64,000 nt of DNA. Origin: Microthyrium microscopicum (Eukaryota; Ascomycota; Dothideomycetes; Microthyriales; Microthyriaceae). The stretch covers positions 855,373-919,372 of the forward strand of contig MU004241.1 of assembly GCA_010405405.1 (NCBI GenBank), written 5' to 3'. A program made the position numbers and the translations under genes. Within the stretch, counting starts at the first letter, position 1. Every line of letters starts with the position of its first letter. The notes under the pieces are model-generated. The model was not told the DNA's origin, ran no database searches, and saw only the letters and a program-made list of their open reading frames with translations. This document shows, one piece after another, positions 44,407 through 56,463 of this stretch.

Positions 44407-45147
44407 AGCATTGATATGGAATGTCTCAAATATTTTACACCACAATCCACGAAGGACAACAGTCGAATACGTCTTATCAGGGACAAAATCAGGCCACCTC
44501 GAAGCGCTCGCAAATTAGACATTGCCAACATACAATGTTGGCCAACAGTTGCATATCGCCAAAGCATCATACATGTATGATTGCTCGGCTCCCGCACCAA
44601 ACACCAAGCTGTCTCAGAATCTCTGATGAGAAAGTGTATATATGAAGCTTTTACGATTGGTGCATACCCGCGCAATCTACCAGCTTCAATGTCTCTGACG
44701 AAATACGGGTACCCAGGATGAACATATGCCGAATGTACCCTCCTCATACATATCAACTCTTGTTGGCTCGATTACATAGCGCCTGACAACCGAAGCAAGA
44801 ATTTGATCGAAACATATCCTTGATCCTAGAAGAGCAAGGATAAAGTAAGTCACGATAAACATCGTGTACGCTCAAACTTCTTATGCATCTACCTTCTCAC
44901 CTTGTAGTATAGTTATGTATCAAAATACAATTGACTGATTGGCAGTCCACAATTTCCCTGCAATTCGTTCTATAGGCTCGTTTATTTGTACAACAACTAC
45001 AGGTCATCCTGCATCCATCCTGATGAAGGTTGCCAAGCTCTTATGCCTGGTTTATACGATCTACCCCGCCAGCTGAACTATCAGTGGAATTCCCTTCGGC
45101 GTCGTTGAAGACTTCACGATAGAGAATAGGAAGAGTTTAGCAAAATC
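44407..45147. other. Intergenic gap
   Basis: 741 bp without a recognisable gene. Open frames antisense to the Sec2-domain gene extend into it but look like shadows. Confidence 0.5.
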
Positions 45148-47676
45148 ATGTCTCGCCCACTTGAGGTTATCACTGGATCTCCTTCAATCGAGGGCATCAC
45201 TGAAGCTTCGCTCGACAGTACTCATTCCCTTAAGTCTTCTACTCATGAAAATGGCTCCGAGAACCCAAGTAATAGTACTCGTACGAACCCTTGGGTAGCT
45301 GGACTAGATGCATTTACACCTACAAGTCTCTCTACGATCTCAGAGACAGAGTCTGTATCTACGCCTACTCCTGCTAAGAAAGTAGCCAACAAATTACCGG
45401 CGATGGCACTTACGATTGAGGAGCTTCTTGGGACTCCCCCAAAGCCTGATGACCGCTTCATTGACTTCAAGGACATGATTGGACGCACTTTCAAGTTTCC
45501 CTTTAAGGGAGTGAGAAGATGGAAGGTCAGTGAAAGCATTCGAGACATAACTCGTGGTTATTTTCATGGATGTGTACTAAACTTCCCTCGCAGGATATGA
45601 AAAGCGTCATTCAAGGACTGTTCGTAGCTCACCAATTTGATGGCTTTCGACTTGATATCTTTGAAGGCCGCTACGATATCGTCAACGAGCAAGACAATAT
45701 GCACATCATAGCACCTTTCTGGGAAAGTCTACTCAAGCCTGGAGATAAGATTAAGATGGCCATGTGGCCGAACAGTTCAAATGGACGTAGACTCTTAGAG
45801 CCACGGCCACCTGGAGCCATGCCAATGCCGATGTCAATCCCAGCACCGCCGCCTGCTCCTGGTAAGCTGGTTTGGTCTTCTGCTGAACTCATACTTTCAA
45901 TTGTTGCTGATGATCTCTAGGGACTTTAGCTTCGCCTTCAGGTATTAGCATGGCAAATTCATTCCTGCCTCCACCGCCGCCTCCTATGAGCACACCAGGG
46001 GACCTGATAGGCACGGGTTTTCCTCCCATATATCCGTACGGAAAGAAAAAGTCGAAGCATTCAAGTCACGGAATTATATACATTCCGCCACCGCCACCTG
46101 ATGTGTCTAAGCTCAATCTGAGCGAAGTCGAGGTTATCGACCGTGCCAAGTTTGAGGCCGAGGATCTCGAGACTGCTAACCAATGGGTCAAAGAGCTAGC
46201 ACCCGAATATAAAGGCCAGCCGATTCTGCGAGCTCCGGGCATGTTCCGAGCTCCATCAGGCTTTCGGGATGCTTTCAAGATGAAGAGTGAAGTCCTATGT
46301 GGGCTACTTGGTCTCTCACCATATCACTCAGCGACTTTCATCGTGCACATGCTATGCAAAGCTGAGAAGAGCCACTATTTGCGACAAGAGCAGTGGCCAG
46401 ACATTATGATTGTGCTCTTGCAAACAATCTGTGAAGACCATTTACACAGCTCCAAGCATGGCATAGACCGGCAAACATCTCAAAAGCGGCTGAGCGAGGA
46501 CAGTGTTCTCATGCGATGCTACCGCCGTGGTTTATTGCCGCTCCCAGAGAAGGGGGCAAGGTTCACCAGCAGTACGAGCGAGCATCGCCATCGAGAGATT
46601 CTCCGTACTGCATCAGCAGCCATGAATATCTGGTGTGGTTATTCATACGTTCCGGTCTTTGTGCTGAACCCAGCCGAAGATGATTTGTATCCTGTATATA
46701 GCGACTCCGGAGAGCAATATGCAAGCAAGCTCATTGATCTCAATGGCCTAGACATTGCCTCGTTGCTGAAACTCGAGGGCTTCAAGATCACATGGACGGA
46801 CATCGCTAGCAAACATCTGCAACTCATGTATCCTAATGAGCGAGACGACACCTCGGAACGGTCATATGACTCTTGTCGTGATCGCGCCGAGTCAGTTACT
46901 CTATACATTTATTGGTTCGACTTCACTGAGTACGAGTGGCTCAATCCGTAAGCTCGCACAATCTATACCTTCCCTCCTATCCACTACTGACCACCTTTCA
47001 CTCAGCTACTTTGCTCGACCAAACTCATCAGCAAATTTCTCTCCTACATACCTCCTATCCACATGGGTAAGTTTTCCCCATCGCTATTCCTCAATTTCCT
47101 ATACTCAGTATAGCACCCAATAACTCCCGCATCAATCCAAGCTACCATCACCAAAATCAACCTCCATCAAACTAACAAACCCAGGCCATCCTCTTCACGC
47201 CCTCCGGCCCACTCACCCGCCGCCGCGCCCGCACCGCCTACGCCGCCCTCCCCATCCCCTCCTGGACCAAAGAAACCCTCGACCCCTTCAACGCGCACTC
47301 CACCCTCGGCGACCTAACCACCGCCAACCTAGCCGCCCACTGCGTCGACATGCAATCCCACCTCTCCGTCTCCGCACCAGGAACCTGGTTCCGGAGCAAG
47401 AAGGTAAGTGCCGGAAACTACAGCGTCTTCGCAGACCGACTTGTGGAACTGCGCGAGTATGTGGATGAACGGCAGCGTGACAGGCGTGGGTTCTGGGGGA
47501 GGATGTTTTGGCAGGATGGGAGGGGTGGGCGGGAGGTTGTGGTGGTTATGTTTGGAGTGGCGGTGTTGGCGTTGTGCTTGGGAGTGTTGATATTGGCGGC
47601 GGAGGTGGCGCAGGTTTGGGCGGGTGTTGGGGTGTTGAATCGACTGGAAGGGCTGAAGGGGTTGAGGCTTTTATAG
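45148..47676 (+). CDS. Fungal ubiquitin-like-domain protein with C-terminal membrane anchor
   Basis: Exons 45148-45525, 45594-45861, 45921-46947, 47006-47066 and 47185-47676 give 741 residues. Residues of about 100-185 form a ubiquitin-like domain of the fungus-specific ULD_2 type: IDFKDMIGRTFKFPF, then a helix, then FWESLLKPGDKIKMAMWP. A Pro/Met-rich linker with PPPPPPM and PPPPP follows. The centre (about 250-560) is a mixed helical region I do not recognise, with the phrases MFRAPSGFRDAFKMKSEVLCGLLGL and RQEQWPDIMIVLLQTICEDHL. The C-terminus has one strong membrane helix (VVVVMFGVAVLALCLGVLILAA) about 30 residues from the end. The first donor is GTCAGT and fits only if this weak site is used. 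Function is unknown; ULD_2 often sits in fungal signalling or NLR-like proteins. Confidence 0.75.
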
Positions 47677-50600
47677 GTGGTATGTGCGAAGAGAGATTGA
47701 ATGCTGGGAGGTATTGCGTTCAGAGTGTGGTGATGAAGTTGACAAGTTTTGGTTACGTCTAAGGATTGACACGGCCTCCTACAAAATTTGCTATGAACTT
47801 GGACTCGGGCGGAGGTAGCAGTGATACTTAATGAATAAACGAATAACGAATCAAATTAGTGTTATGCGAGACATATGGCGGCTCAGTGACGATCTTATGT
47901 CAATCATATCTCTATACCAGGTACCTGAGCCTCAACCCCACAAAGTCCAACATCACACCAAAAGACTCGTACAACAATATGCGCAGAGCACGCGATCAAG
48001 ACGTTAAAATAAAGTTCGGCCCTCAAATAGCTTTAAAATAGCAGGAATCGAAAGGAGCGTGCGTACAACAATCGTAGATTATTCAGGGTCTTTCCAAGGT
48101 CGTGCGTGGTTTTGAAGGTTTCGCTGGAGTAAGAAAAACTGCTCGTTGGCTGCAAAGGGCCATCTGTTACGTACTGAATCCAACTCCAAGGAACCGCCAT
48201 CGTCACACATTGCATTGGCCACGTTTTTTTGCCAATATCCTCGTGCGAGCTTATTTCTACTACATTTCGCCCTTTTGTTTGGCTTCACGCTGTATACGGT
48301 TGTGTATGGTCTGTCAGTGATTGTTGATTTGAGGTATGCAGTAATGGATCGTGAATCGAGTATGTATCAACGTTAAACTGCTTTGGGAACGCCCAGCTGC
48401 ACGCGCGTAGGTATCTTTGCTGAGGAAGATAATGTGTGCATTAGATTCGTGTTGAGGCGGCTATTGAATGGTAAAGCGTGCAAGAAGGATTGGTTTCCAA
48501 CAGTCATGCTTGGGGGCATATGCTAAAGATATTGCCGTTGCAGCCAGCAGCTAGAGACATGCATAATTTGGCATTGTGTTTATCTGATAAGAGCCCAAAC
48601 CTCATCGCAGTATTGACACAGAGAGAAGCGTCAACAGCACGGTATGGCCGATAAGCAGAACCAGGTGGTTGAGCGCAGTTACTACTTTGGGAAGCTCAAA
48701 ATCATAAACAGCTTCGTTTAGCGCTTACGACTACCGCAAAGAATTACTATTACCCAATGATCCGATATCAATATGTTGAGGAATCGATGGCCAGACTGGC
48801 CGTAATAGTGCCATCCCACCAAAGAACCCGAGGTGCATGTCTGAAGGATCTCAGTCAATGTCAGGTATTGCAGGGTGCAGCAATTTGGCTGCGAGATTGG
48901 ATAGAAAGTGTTCCAGAAAATGCATCGAAGCAGTCTTTGCTGGTGAACAACAGAACTGTTAGAGGGGCACGGCGAATATTCATTAGCGATGTGATTTGCA
49001 ATCGGCGGCGTTCCTTATCTCTACATCCACCAGCTTGGGCCTCCACACACCTCCCTGCACCCTTGATTCGCTGCCAAATGCACTCTATTGCCTGAAGAAC
49101 CGAAATACGATGCGGTAGCTTCATTGCTTCAAGCCTTTGGACAGCGCTTGTTTCTTTCTCCACAAACTCCTCTCAACAAATTACTTTCGTAGCCAAGATT
49201 GCTTACCGAAGCTAAGCTCAACGTTGTCAGGAATCCAAGTGGCTTGGAAAACTATTAGACGTACGAAACTACGAATTGCTTGTGATGTGCTTGTAAATAT
49301 CGAAACTGATACCGGTAATACTGGAAATACTGGGAATTGAAAAGAAGTCATTATTTTGATGTACGAAGAAGCTGCATGACCGATGTATTTGCAGACCAGA
49401 AACCCGGTTGGGGAGTACATATGAACATCAAACTTGTCAACGCTACTCCGTACTGCTAAGTCAGGTGGCATGTACGACCCTCAACTGAAAGGTTCTATGT
49501 AGGTAGTATCAAAGATGCTTTGCCAAGATGATATACTTAAGTACCTTTGAACAAATAGCAATGCACACTTTCGAATATCAACTTCTTTGGTGGTCCATTA
49601 TATTCCTATGCCGGATTCCAATTTCCAATTTCCAAATGCATGCTGTGCCGCGAGTTCCCGTCCTGCGCCTAAACACAGTACACGTTGTCTCCCGTCTTTA
49701 GCAAAGCACAGTTGAGAGTCGTTTGAAACCATGCCACCACCATGATCTTCGCTGTCGCGCCTATCCAACGTCTGATGAACACGATGGAAAGATGAGTCCC
49801 CTGACTGAACAGGCGACAGACGAAGGCCTGAATATTTTGATGAATGTTGAATCATCACGAATGTCACAACAACAAGAATGAATGACACCAAGCATTCAAC
49901 CAAATTCCTTATCAGTTGGCCGACAATAGAATTTGGTAACCGCAACAGTTCAAGTCATGCATGTTTGGCCGTTTCAAAACGGCAAAGTCTTGGAACTCGC
50001 TAGGATGTACCGACTGCGATCGCCTGAGACGCCGCTGTGGGGGGGGAGGGTAGAAAAACGGGTTTCTGGTCCAGAATTCTCGATGCTGCAGCGGGGACGG
50101 ACGGAGCGAGGCAAAAGGACAAACGCTCGCGTGTTGACTGCCTCTGAATCATCACCAGCTGATCTCGATATGTTCTTTCCAATCAGTTGTAGCTGCTAGA
50201 GCGGCGTAAAGTTGCGGTAATCCTGAGGCAGCTCGAATCAACAGTCACTTTGATCGAACACCAGCAAAATTTCCAAGTTGGTGGCTGGCGACTAGGGGGG
50301 ATTTGTGCAGCGGGAAGACCCTGGATTGTTCAACCACTTGCACCACACATTTACCACCGGTTCCTGATTGACTGGACCGTTTCCCCCGAATTCGGTTGCT
50401 ATCATTGGTCTTTTCTGCCAGACTCTGCATCAAACTTTCAAGGATTTAAAGATCAACTTCACTTCATGACAGTCACAAGCTCAACGAAGAGTACTCGCCA
50501 TGCAGGTGGAGCACACATCGCCTTGCCTGGACTCATGGACAATCAAGAAACTGTACATCTTTCTGGCAGGAGTTTGGCTCAAAAGCAGATCGGCTTCACC

Positions 50601-51681
50601 TATAATCTCAATAATCTGGACGTTGTCCAATGATGGGAAGCTAGGAACCCCCGTCAGTTCCGTATTTAATGCATTAGTTGCTACTCGCGGCAACATAGTA
50701 GTGCAAATTGTTCTTAAGCCTTTGAAAAAGCATACAGTGGTACGTATATCTACTTTTGCAGTGTAAATTTACACAGTAACCATGCAATACGGGTGTTTAA
50801 AAACATGTCCGGTAAGCTGACAAGACTGTATGCTGTGGTATCCAGCACGGGAGTAAAAGCTTACAGTGACATGGGGTATATATGAGCTGCAAATTATCAT
50901 ATATTTTCTTGGAGGATGGCCACCTCTTAGTTTGAGCGTTTGCATGGCAGATCTTCGTCTTCCACGTTGTGATAGAAGCGATAGTCGCAACTAGCTCTCA
51001 CCATGTGTATGGGAAACTACTACTGCGATAGTTAACCTCGCCTACGGTTCCGAGCAATTATCGCAGAGTGGAGCATCAAGTCTCCAGTGCTTAGTACTTA
51101 GTTAGACTCGGAATCCAGTATACTGGGAAAGGATGAAATATTACAGGCTTGGCCACAGGCTACGAGACCCGTAGTCGGTGAAGTGTCGCACCAAAGATGG
51201 CAGTGCGTTCGCATGGGGGTGGGCATCCCGCACGGTTTCCGCGAAATGCATCCATCGCGGCTTCGCGGGACACGGGTCAATTGAAGGCTTTGAAGCAAAA
51301 AAGGATTGCTGGCGACTCCCTGTCATCCGTTCTTTTGACGAATCAGTTCAAGCCTCCAAATGTTTGGCTTAACGGCCATGTTCACGAACAAAGCTCAAGC
51401 CCGCCATCGTTTCCTAGCCTTGTTCTGCCATGCGCTTAGGTATATAGAGTCTTGAGCCGCCCAGACCAACATCTTGATTTCTTGAATTCGTTAATCCTTT
51501 TCTTTCGATCTTGATCTCAAGTCGATTACTTTCTTGGCACTTCTTTGTACAAAGGAAGTCGTCACTCCATCAATTGGCAATTGCGGTGTTGACTCGCTGC
51601 TAGACATTCCCTACCTTCCATACTTCTTCTTCCCCTACTTTTTCCCCCTTCACGGATTCGCGTCTTTCGCGACCTTTCAAA
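47677..51681. other. Gene-poor 4-kb region upstream of ammonium transporter
   Basis: No gene can be supported here; all frames are short and without domains. Features seen: a 9-bp imperfect tandem (GGTAATACT, GGAAATACT) near 49314, a 7-bp tandem CAATTTC near 49620, a G-run near 50040, and a cluster of GATA sites at 50970-51066, part of it in an inverted repeat. The last 200 bases are C/T-rich, typical of the leader of a highly expressed fungal gene. A long non-coding transcript or distant regulatory region is possible. Confidence 0.45.
50970..51066. promoter_or_regulatory. GATA-site cluster, possible AreA/Nit2 sites
   Basis: Four HGATAR sites lie within 97 bp: TGATAG at 50970, CGATAG at 50979, CGATAG at 51026, and CGATAA read on the minus strand at 51058-51063. 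The last two sit in the two arms of a perfect 8-bp inverted repeat (CTGCGATA at 51023-51030, TATCGCAG at 51059-51066). Fungal ammonium transporters are known targets of the nitrogen regulator AreA/Nit2, whose GATA sites work best in pairs. The cluster is 620-710 bp upstream of the transporter ATG. Binding is inferred. Confidence 0.45.
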
Positions 51682-53315
51682 ATGGCACTCAACGCAACTG
51701 AGCTCCAAAATCCAGCATGGCTAAACCATGGTGACAATGCCTGGCAAATGACTGCCAGTTCACTTGTCGCTATGCAGTCAGTGGTATGTATTACTTGCTC
51801 TCGAAAGCAATCTCACATTTCTTGAATATATCTAACCATCGAATAGCCTGGTCTCGTTATTCTCTACGGCTCGTTGGTCAAGACAAAATGGGCCATCAAC
51901 TCCGCTTTCATGTGCTTCTACGCATTCGCTTGCGTTATGGTCTGCTGGGGCGTCTGGGCATACCAAATGTCATTTGGCGCTCAAATGATTCCCGGCCTCG
52001 TTGGAATTCCACGTCCTATCCTGAGCTCAATGTCCGAGCTTAAGCAGGTAAGAAATTCCGGCTCTGATCTGGCAGCTGAAAGCTAACGCATTGTGATTAG
52101 GCCAACATCCCATCCGCCAATCTTACTCCAGCATTCCCAATGGCTACATTAGTCTACTTCCAGTTCGTCTTCGCCGCCATCACACTCATCCTAATCGCCG
52201 GTTCTCTGCTCGGTCGCATGAACTTCAAGGCATGGATGCTGTTCGTTCCTCTCTGGCTCACTTTCTCATACACCGTTGGTGCATATGTTATGTGGGGAGG
52301 TGGCTGGGCTTTCCAGCGTGGTGTTCTTGACTTTGGTAAGCTTGCTATTGACCCGAACCAAAATCAAAACCCCGAGAGCTAACGTAAATCAGCTGGTGGA
52401 TATGTCATCCACGTCAGCTCCGGTACTGCTGGTTGGGTCGCCGCTTGGTGGGTCGGCCCACGTCTGCAGCGCGATCGTGAGAACTTCAAGGCCAACAACA
52501 CTCTCCTTTCGCTAGTCGGTGCCGGTCTTCTCTGGATCGGCTGGAACGGTTTCAATGGTGGTGCTCCTCTCTCCGCCGGCCCAGACAGCTCGGCTGCCGT
52601 TCTCAACACCAACCTCACAACCGCCATGTCTCTGCTCGTCTGGACTAGTCTCGACATGATCTTCTTCAAGAAGCCATCCGTCGTTGGTGCCATTCAAGGC
52701 ATGATTACAGGTCTTGTCGCCATCACTCCCGCTGCTGGTAAGTCCCCTTGCAAACATCATTGCCCAAGATAGCCAACTAACAATTACTCAGGCTTCGTTG
52801 CTGGCTGGGGCGCTCTCATTCTCGGTGTCTTCAGCGGCTCTGTCCCATGGTTCACCATGAACTTCGTCGGTCATAGAATGACCATGTTCAAGAGCGTTGA
52901 CGACACCCTTGGCGTCGTACACACCCATTTGGTCGCCGGATGGCTCGGTGGTCTCCTCGTCGGCATCTTCGCCACCTCCGAAGGCGCCCTCTCTTTCGCT
53001 GCCCTCTCCACTGGTGGTGCCATCACCGGCAACGGCGTGCAAATCGGCTGGCAACTCGCCGCATCCAGCTTCATCATCGGCTGGAACGTCGTCATGACTA
53101 GCTTGATCTGCATGTTCATTAAGTACGTTTGCAGAATCCCACTGCGCATGACCGAGGAGGAATTGCTTGCAGGTGATGATGCCGTACACGGCGAAGCTGC
53201 TTACTTTATGAGCGATGACCCAGAGGTCACATCAGTCATGCCATCCAAGATCATGGGTGAGGATGTCGAGGGCGGATATGCTAGCCATGCTGGATCTGAT
53301 AAGGTCGTTTCTTAG
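51682..53315 (+). CDS. Ammonium transporter (Amt/Mep family)
   Basis: Exons 51682-51783, 51847-52047, 52101-52335, 52393-52737 and 52792-53315 give 468 residues. The 11-helix Amt/Mep/Rh fold is seen, with [15 protein letters not shown] and [17 protein letters not shown]186 and H340 fit the pore twin-histidine pair; a histidine at the first site is the Mep2/AmtB state, whereas Mep1/Mep3 carry Glu. It imports ammonium at the plasma membrane and Mep2 types can also signal nitrogen status. The last 50 residues are cytoplasmic and acidic ([20 protein letters not shown]). Closest characterised relatives should be Aspergillus MeaA/MepA, but which one cannot be told by eye. All introns are 53-63 nt with clear branch sites. 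Confidence 0.95.
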
Positions 53316-54007
53316 ATGGTTTAGCGTGTTCGTGTTTGCTGTTATGTTTGTTTTTTATCAAAGTTGCCCGTCGCCGTCGCTACTGTTGTAAAAGTTAGAC
53401 TTTGGATGGTTATCATGGGAGATGAGCAGCGCATTTGTGGATACCCATTAAACACTTTTAAGTACTACTTCTAATTAGAAATTCTATCGGGCCAGTCCCA
53501 GCTGAAGCCTCAATTTGCACAACGTTTTTATTCTGCTCGTTTTCCTTGAGAACCAACAACCCAAAGATTCTTATCAGTAAACAACATGTTATTTTGGATT
53601 GAGTAGAGGTGTTCCCTTTACTCTCGTTGAATGTTGTTATTATAGCTGGAAAACCTTCTTGATTATCTAGCGAAATATGATCCCTAGCAATTCTAGGTTT
53701 TCGGTGTCTACGTATTGATCTGGACGATGGAAGTGATTACAGACGCTGGGAAGCCGCTGGCCAAAGCAATCGAAGTGAGTTGTTTAGTTCATGCAAGGAA
53801 CAGAAGCATAACTATAGCGCCGACTATGGAGATTTGGCTTTCTCCACGCCCAAGATACGACGCCAAGGTATTGTTAGATCCAAGCATTCACCAAGAAGTA
53901 GTACTAGTGCCGAGATTTGGCAAGGCGCAAGTTCTTGATATACATGGATTGTAGTATTATCATCGTTAGCATGCTTGTCCACTCATCAAATACAAGTATG
54001 ATCGTGC
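53316..54007. other. Convergent intergenic gap
   Basis: 692 bp between the transporter stop and the ClpP stop. An 80-codon frame (53715-53954) has no features. Nothing else is supported. Confidence 0.5.
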
Positions 54008-54901
54008 CTATATCTTGCCATCCTCAGATTTACCATCCTGCTCTCCTCTTTTTTCTAGTATCTTGTCAATGATGCCGAGTTCCAGTGCTTCCTGTACACC
54101 CATAAATCTGTCCCGCTCCATCAACCTCTCAATCTCATCAAGTGTATGTGGCTTCGTCATATGCCGCTGATATATTTCATTCAGTTGTTTCCGTACTCGA
54201 AGAATCTCTTTCGCGTGGATGGCAATGTCTGATGCTTGCCCAAAATAGCCACCACTTGGCTGATGGACCATGACGCTAGAGTGTGGAAGAGCGAATCGAG
54301 AACCTGGTGTGCCGCCGCAGAGAAGTAGAGAGCCCATTGAGGCTGCTTGTCCCATGCATATTGTGACGACATCGGGGGAGATGTAGGCCATTGTATCGTA
54401 GATGGCGAGACCTGTGGGTGCAGCATTAGCTTAATCCGCATGGAGCAGAGGACGCAGCATACCAGCTGTGACAGAGCCGCCTGGTGAATTTATGTAGAGG
54501 TTTATGGGCTTGTCGGGGTTGTCGGCTTCGAGGAAGAGTAGTTGGGCGACTATTGAGGCGGAGGTTTCTTGATCGACTTGGCCATTGAGGCAGATGATGC
54601 GCTCTTTTAAGAGGCGGGAGAATATATCGTCTGGCGCATATTAGCAGGCTGGTGCATCTAATGTTGCTCGATCATACATGTATGCCATGCTCCTCCCTAA
54701 TCAATTAGCATTTATAGTCTCCTGAATTGAGGCAATGCGTACCACGGTCTCAGTAACATAGGGCGTCGGTGACCATCCTCTCGGCGGAGACACTGGCGGC
54801 GCATCCGAGATTGGACCACTGTATGTTGGCTTTGAGATATGACGAACGTGTCTTGGAGAGTGTAGTATTTGGCGCCAGTGCCGTGATATTATTCTAGACA
54901 T
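54008..54901 (-). CDS. Mitochondrial ATP-dependent Clp protease proteolytic subunit
   Basis: Exons 54901-54743, 54696-54678 (19 nt), 54630-54463 and 54411-54008 give 249 residues. The N-terminus is Arg/His/Ser-rich without acids, a likely mitochondrial presequence. The micro-exon is required to join TETV to [19 protein letters not shown], the expected ClpP start. Catalytic residues are S140 in GQAASMGS, H165 in MVHQPSGG and D216 in ERDRFM. ClpP forms a double heptamer that degrades unfolded proteins with the ClpX unfoldase in the matrix. Budding yeast lacks ClpP, so its presence fits a filamentous ascomycete. It starts 150 bp from the divergent gene at 55052. Confidence 0.95.
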
Positions 54902-55051
54902 TGTGTAGTTTGTTGTGGTGGAAGGAGAGCTCCTGCGCTGGCGTCAAAGGTTGACGTTGGAGCTTTATCGATAAGACTTCGAAATCTTTAACAGCGCGTC
55001 TCCTTTCGGACCTTCAACACTCTTCATACAACTCCGACCAGTACAAATGGC

Positions 55052-56333
55052 ATGACATCCTCTGTCCGGCGATTGAACAACGCCTTGAATTATCTCCACC
55101 CTCCCAAATATATATTAGCCTCCCTTGTGAGACTGTGCCGACAATATGGCGCTTCTCCTTCGGAACCTGCGTCCTCAACACCATCACCATCATCAACCGA
55201 TGAACAGCAGGTGATTCCAAACCAAACCTTCCACCAGCGCAAACATGGCAATAAACCACTCCCACTCTCCTCCTTTCTCGACCCAGGCCGCATCTCCCAG
55301 CGCCAAAGAGTCCGCAACCGTCTCCCCAAACCAGCACCACCGCCCATCGCAGACCTCTCCACCTTCCGCCAAAAGTTCGCGCGCAATCCCTACGGTATTC
55401 TTCACTCCCTCCCTTCTTTCTAAAACCCACTAACTAGACAAAGCGAACCTCCTCGCAACTCCTCCCCGCTTATGTCCTATAACAGCCACCCTAGTGCCCT
55501 CCGCCATGCTAATAACCCTCCACGCCCTCCCCTCTCCAAACCCGCCGCACGCCAAAATACTCACGCCTCTCTCGCTCTACGCACATCTCTCCAAGACGCG
55601 TATTCCCGCCTCTGCACCAGTCGTGTACATCGTCCCATCACGCTCTCTGCTCGCTTCCTGGTCTGAACTGGCACAAGTCAAAAATGCGTCCGCGGCGGCT
55701 ACGTGGACGCGCACGCATGCTATGCCGCCGCCAGGTCTGCTTAACGCTATCGATGAGCTTATGCGCCGACGTGTAGAGCGTGTGCTTGGCTGGCATTTGA
55801 GACGGGGTGGTGCGCTTGTACGGCTGCGGGATGCGCCGCACGGGATGGGGAAGACAAGGCCGGGTCTGCTGGAGTGGATTATGGCGAAGCTCAAGGGCCG
55901 AAAAGACGATGAGATGCCTGAGGAAGGTTTTGTAGCGTTGTTATATTTCGGTGGGCGCATGCAGCGAGAGACTGTGACGAGGCTGGAAATGCGCGTGGAG
56001 GATATTGCAGAGAGAACGGACAAGGCTGTGCGGCGGGTGATGGTTGGAAAGATAGCAGTGGGGAAGAGAGTGCTGGCGAGAGGGAATCCGAAGGTGGTGT
56101 ATACGCCGGTAGAGGTGCCGGTCATGGAAGTGGGTGGGCGGAAGGTGCCAGTGCTGTCAATGGTTGATTTGTTGGGCGAGGAGCGGGCGGAGGAGATAGT
56201 CAAGGGCACGAGATACGAGGGAGCCTCCTGGGTAGCGATCAGGGAAAGACCGGCAGCTGTAGATGTTGGCGCGTTACTCGAATGTGCATGGTGGTTCAAG
56301 GAGCGAGTGATACAGGGGGGTGATGTAGTATAA
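55052..56333 (+). CDS. Unknown protein, possibly mitochondrial, 410 residues
   Basis: Exons 55052-55394 and 55444-56333. I do not recognise the family. The N-terminus (MTSSVRRLNNALNYLHPPKY) is basic and amphipathic-looking, as in mitochondrial presequences. A Ser/Pro linker follows, then FRQKFARNPYA leading into the second exon with LCPITATLVPSAMLITLHAL. The body contains SLYAHLSKTRIPASAPVVYIVPSRSLL, an Arg-rich region (RRRVERVLGWHLRRGG) and a Val-rich beta-like stretch. An acceptor at 55430 (CTAG) would add two residues, but it lies on top of the branch site, so 55443 is preferred. The bias to GC at codon position three in this gene is stronger than in its neighbours. The divergent partner is mitochondrial ClpP. 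Confidence 0.65.
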
Positions 56334-56463
56334 GACGCTGGTGCAGCAGCGATGTATCATAGAAGCATTGTATAATAGCGCTATGCATTGACGGCCTACA
56401 TTTATCTAATACACACAAGGAACAACAATACTCAATCGTTTCTTTTTGCGTTTCGCAATGACA

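Noticed and set aside
49933-50199. Half of a Zn2Cys6 cluster (CTDCDRLRRRC) on the plus strand
   Set aside because: The C-x2-C-x6-C half is followed by a stop in its own frame and no second CxxC half is found in any frame within reach, so it is likely chance in an Arg/Cys-coding stretch.
51023-51066. Inverted repeat as a tRNA or other structured RNA gene
   Set aside because: No tRNA A or B box and no cloverleaf; the arms are explained better as paired GATA sites.
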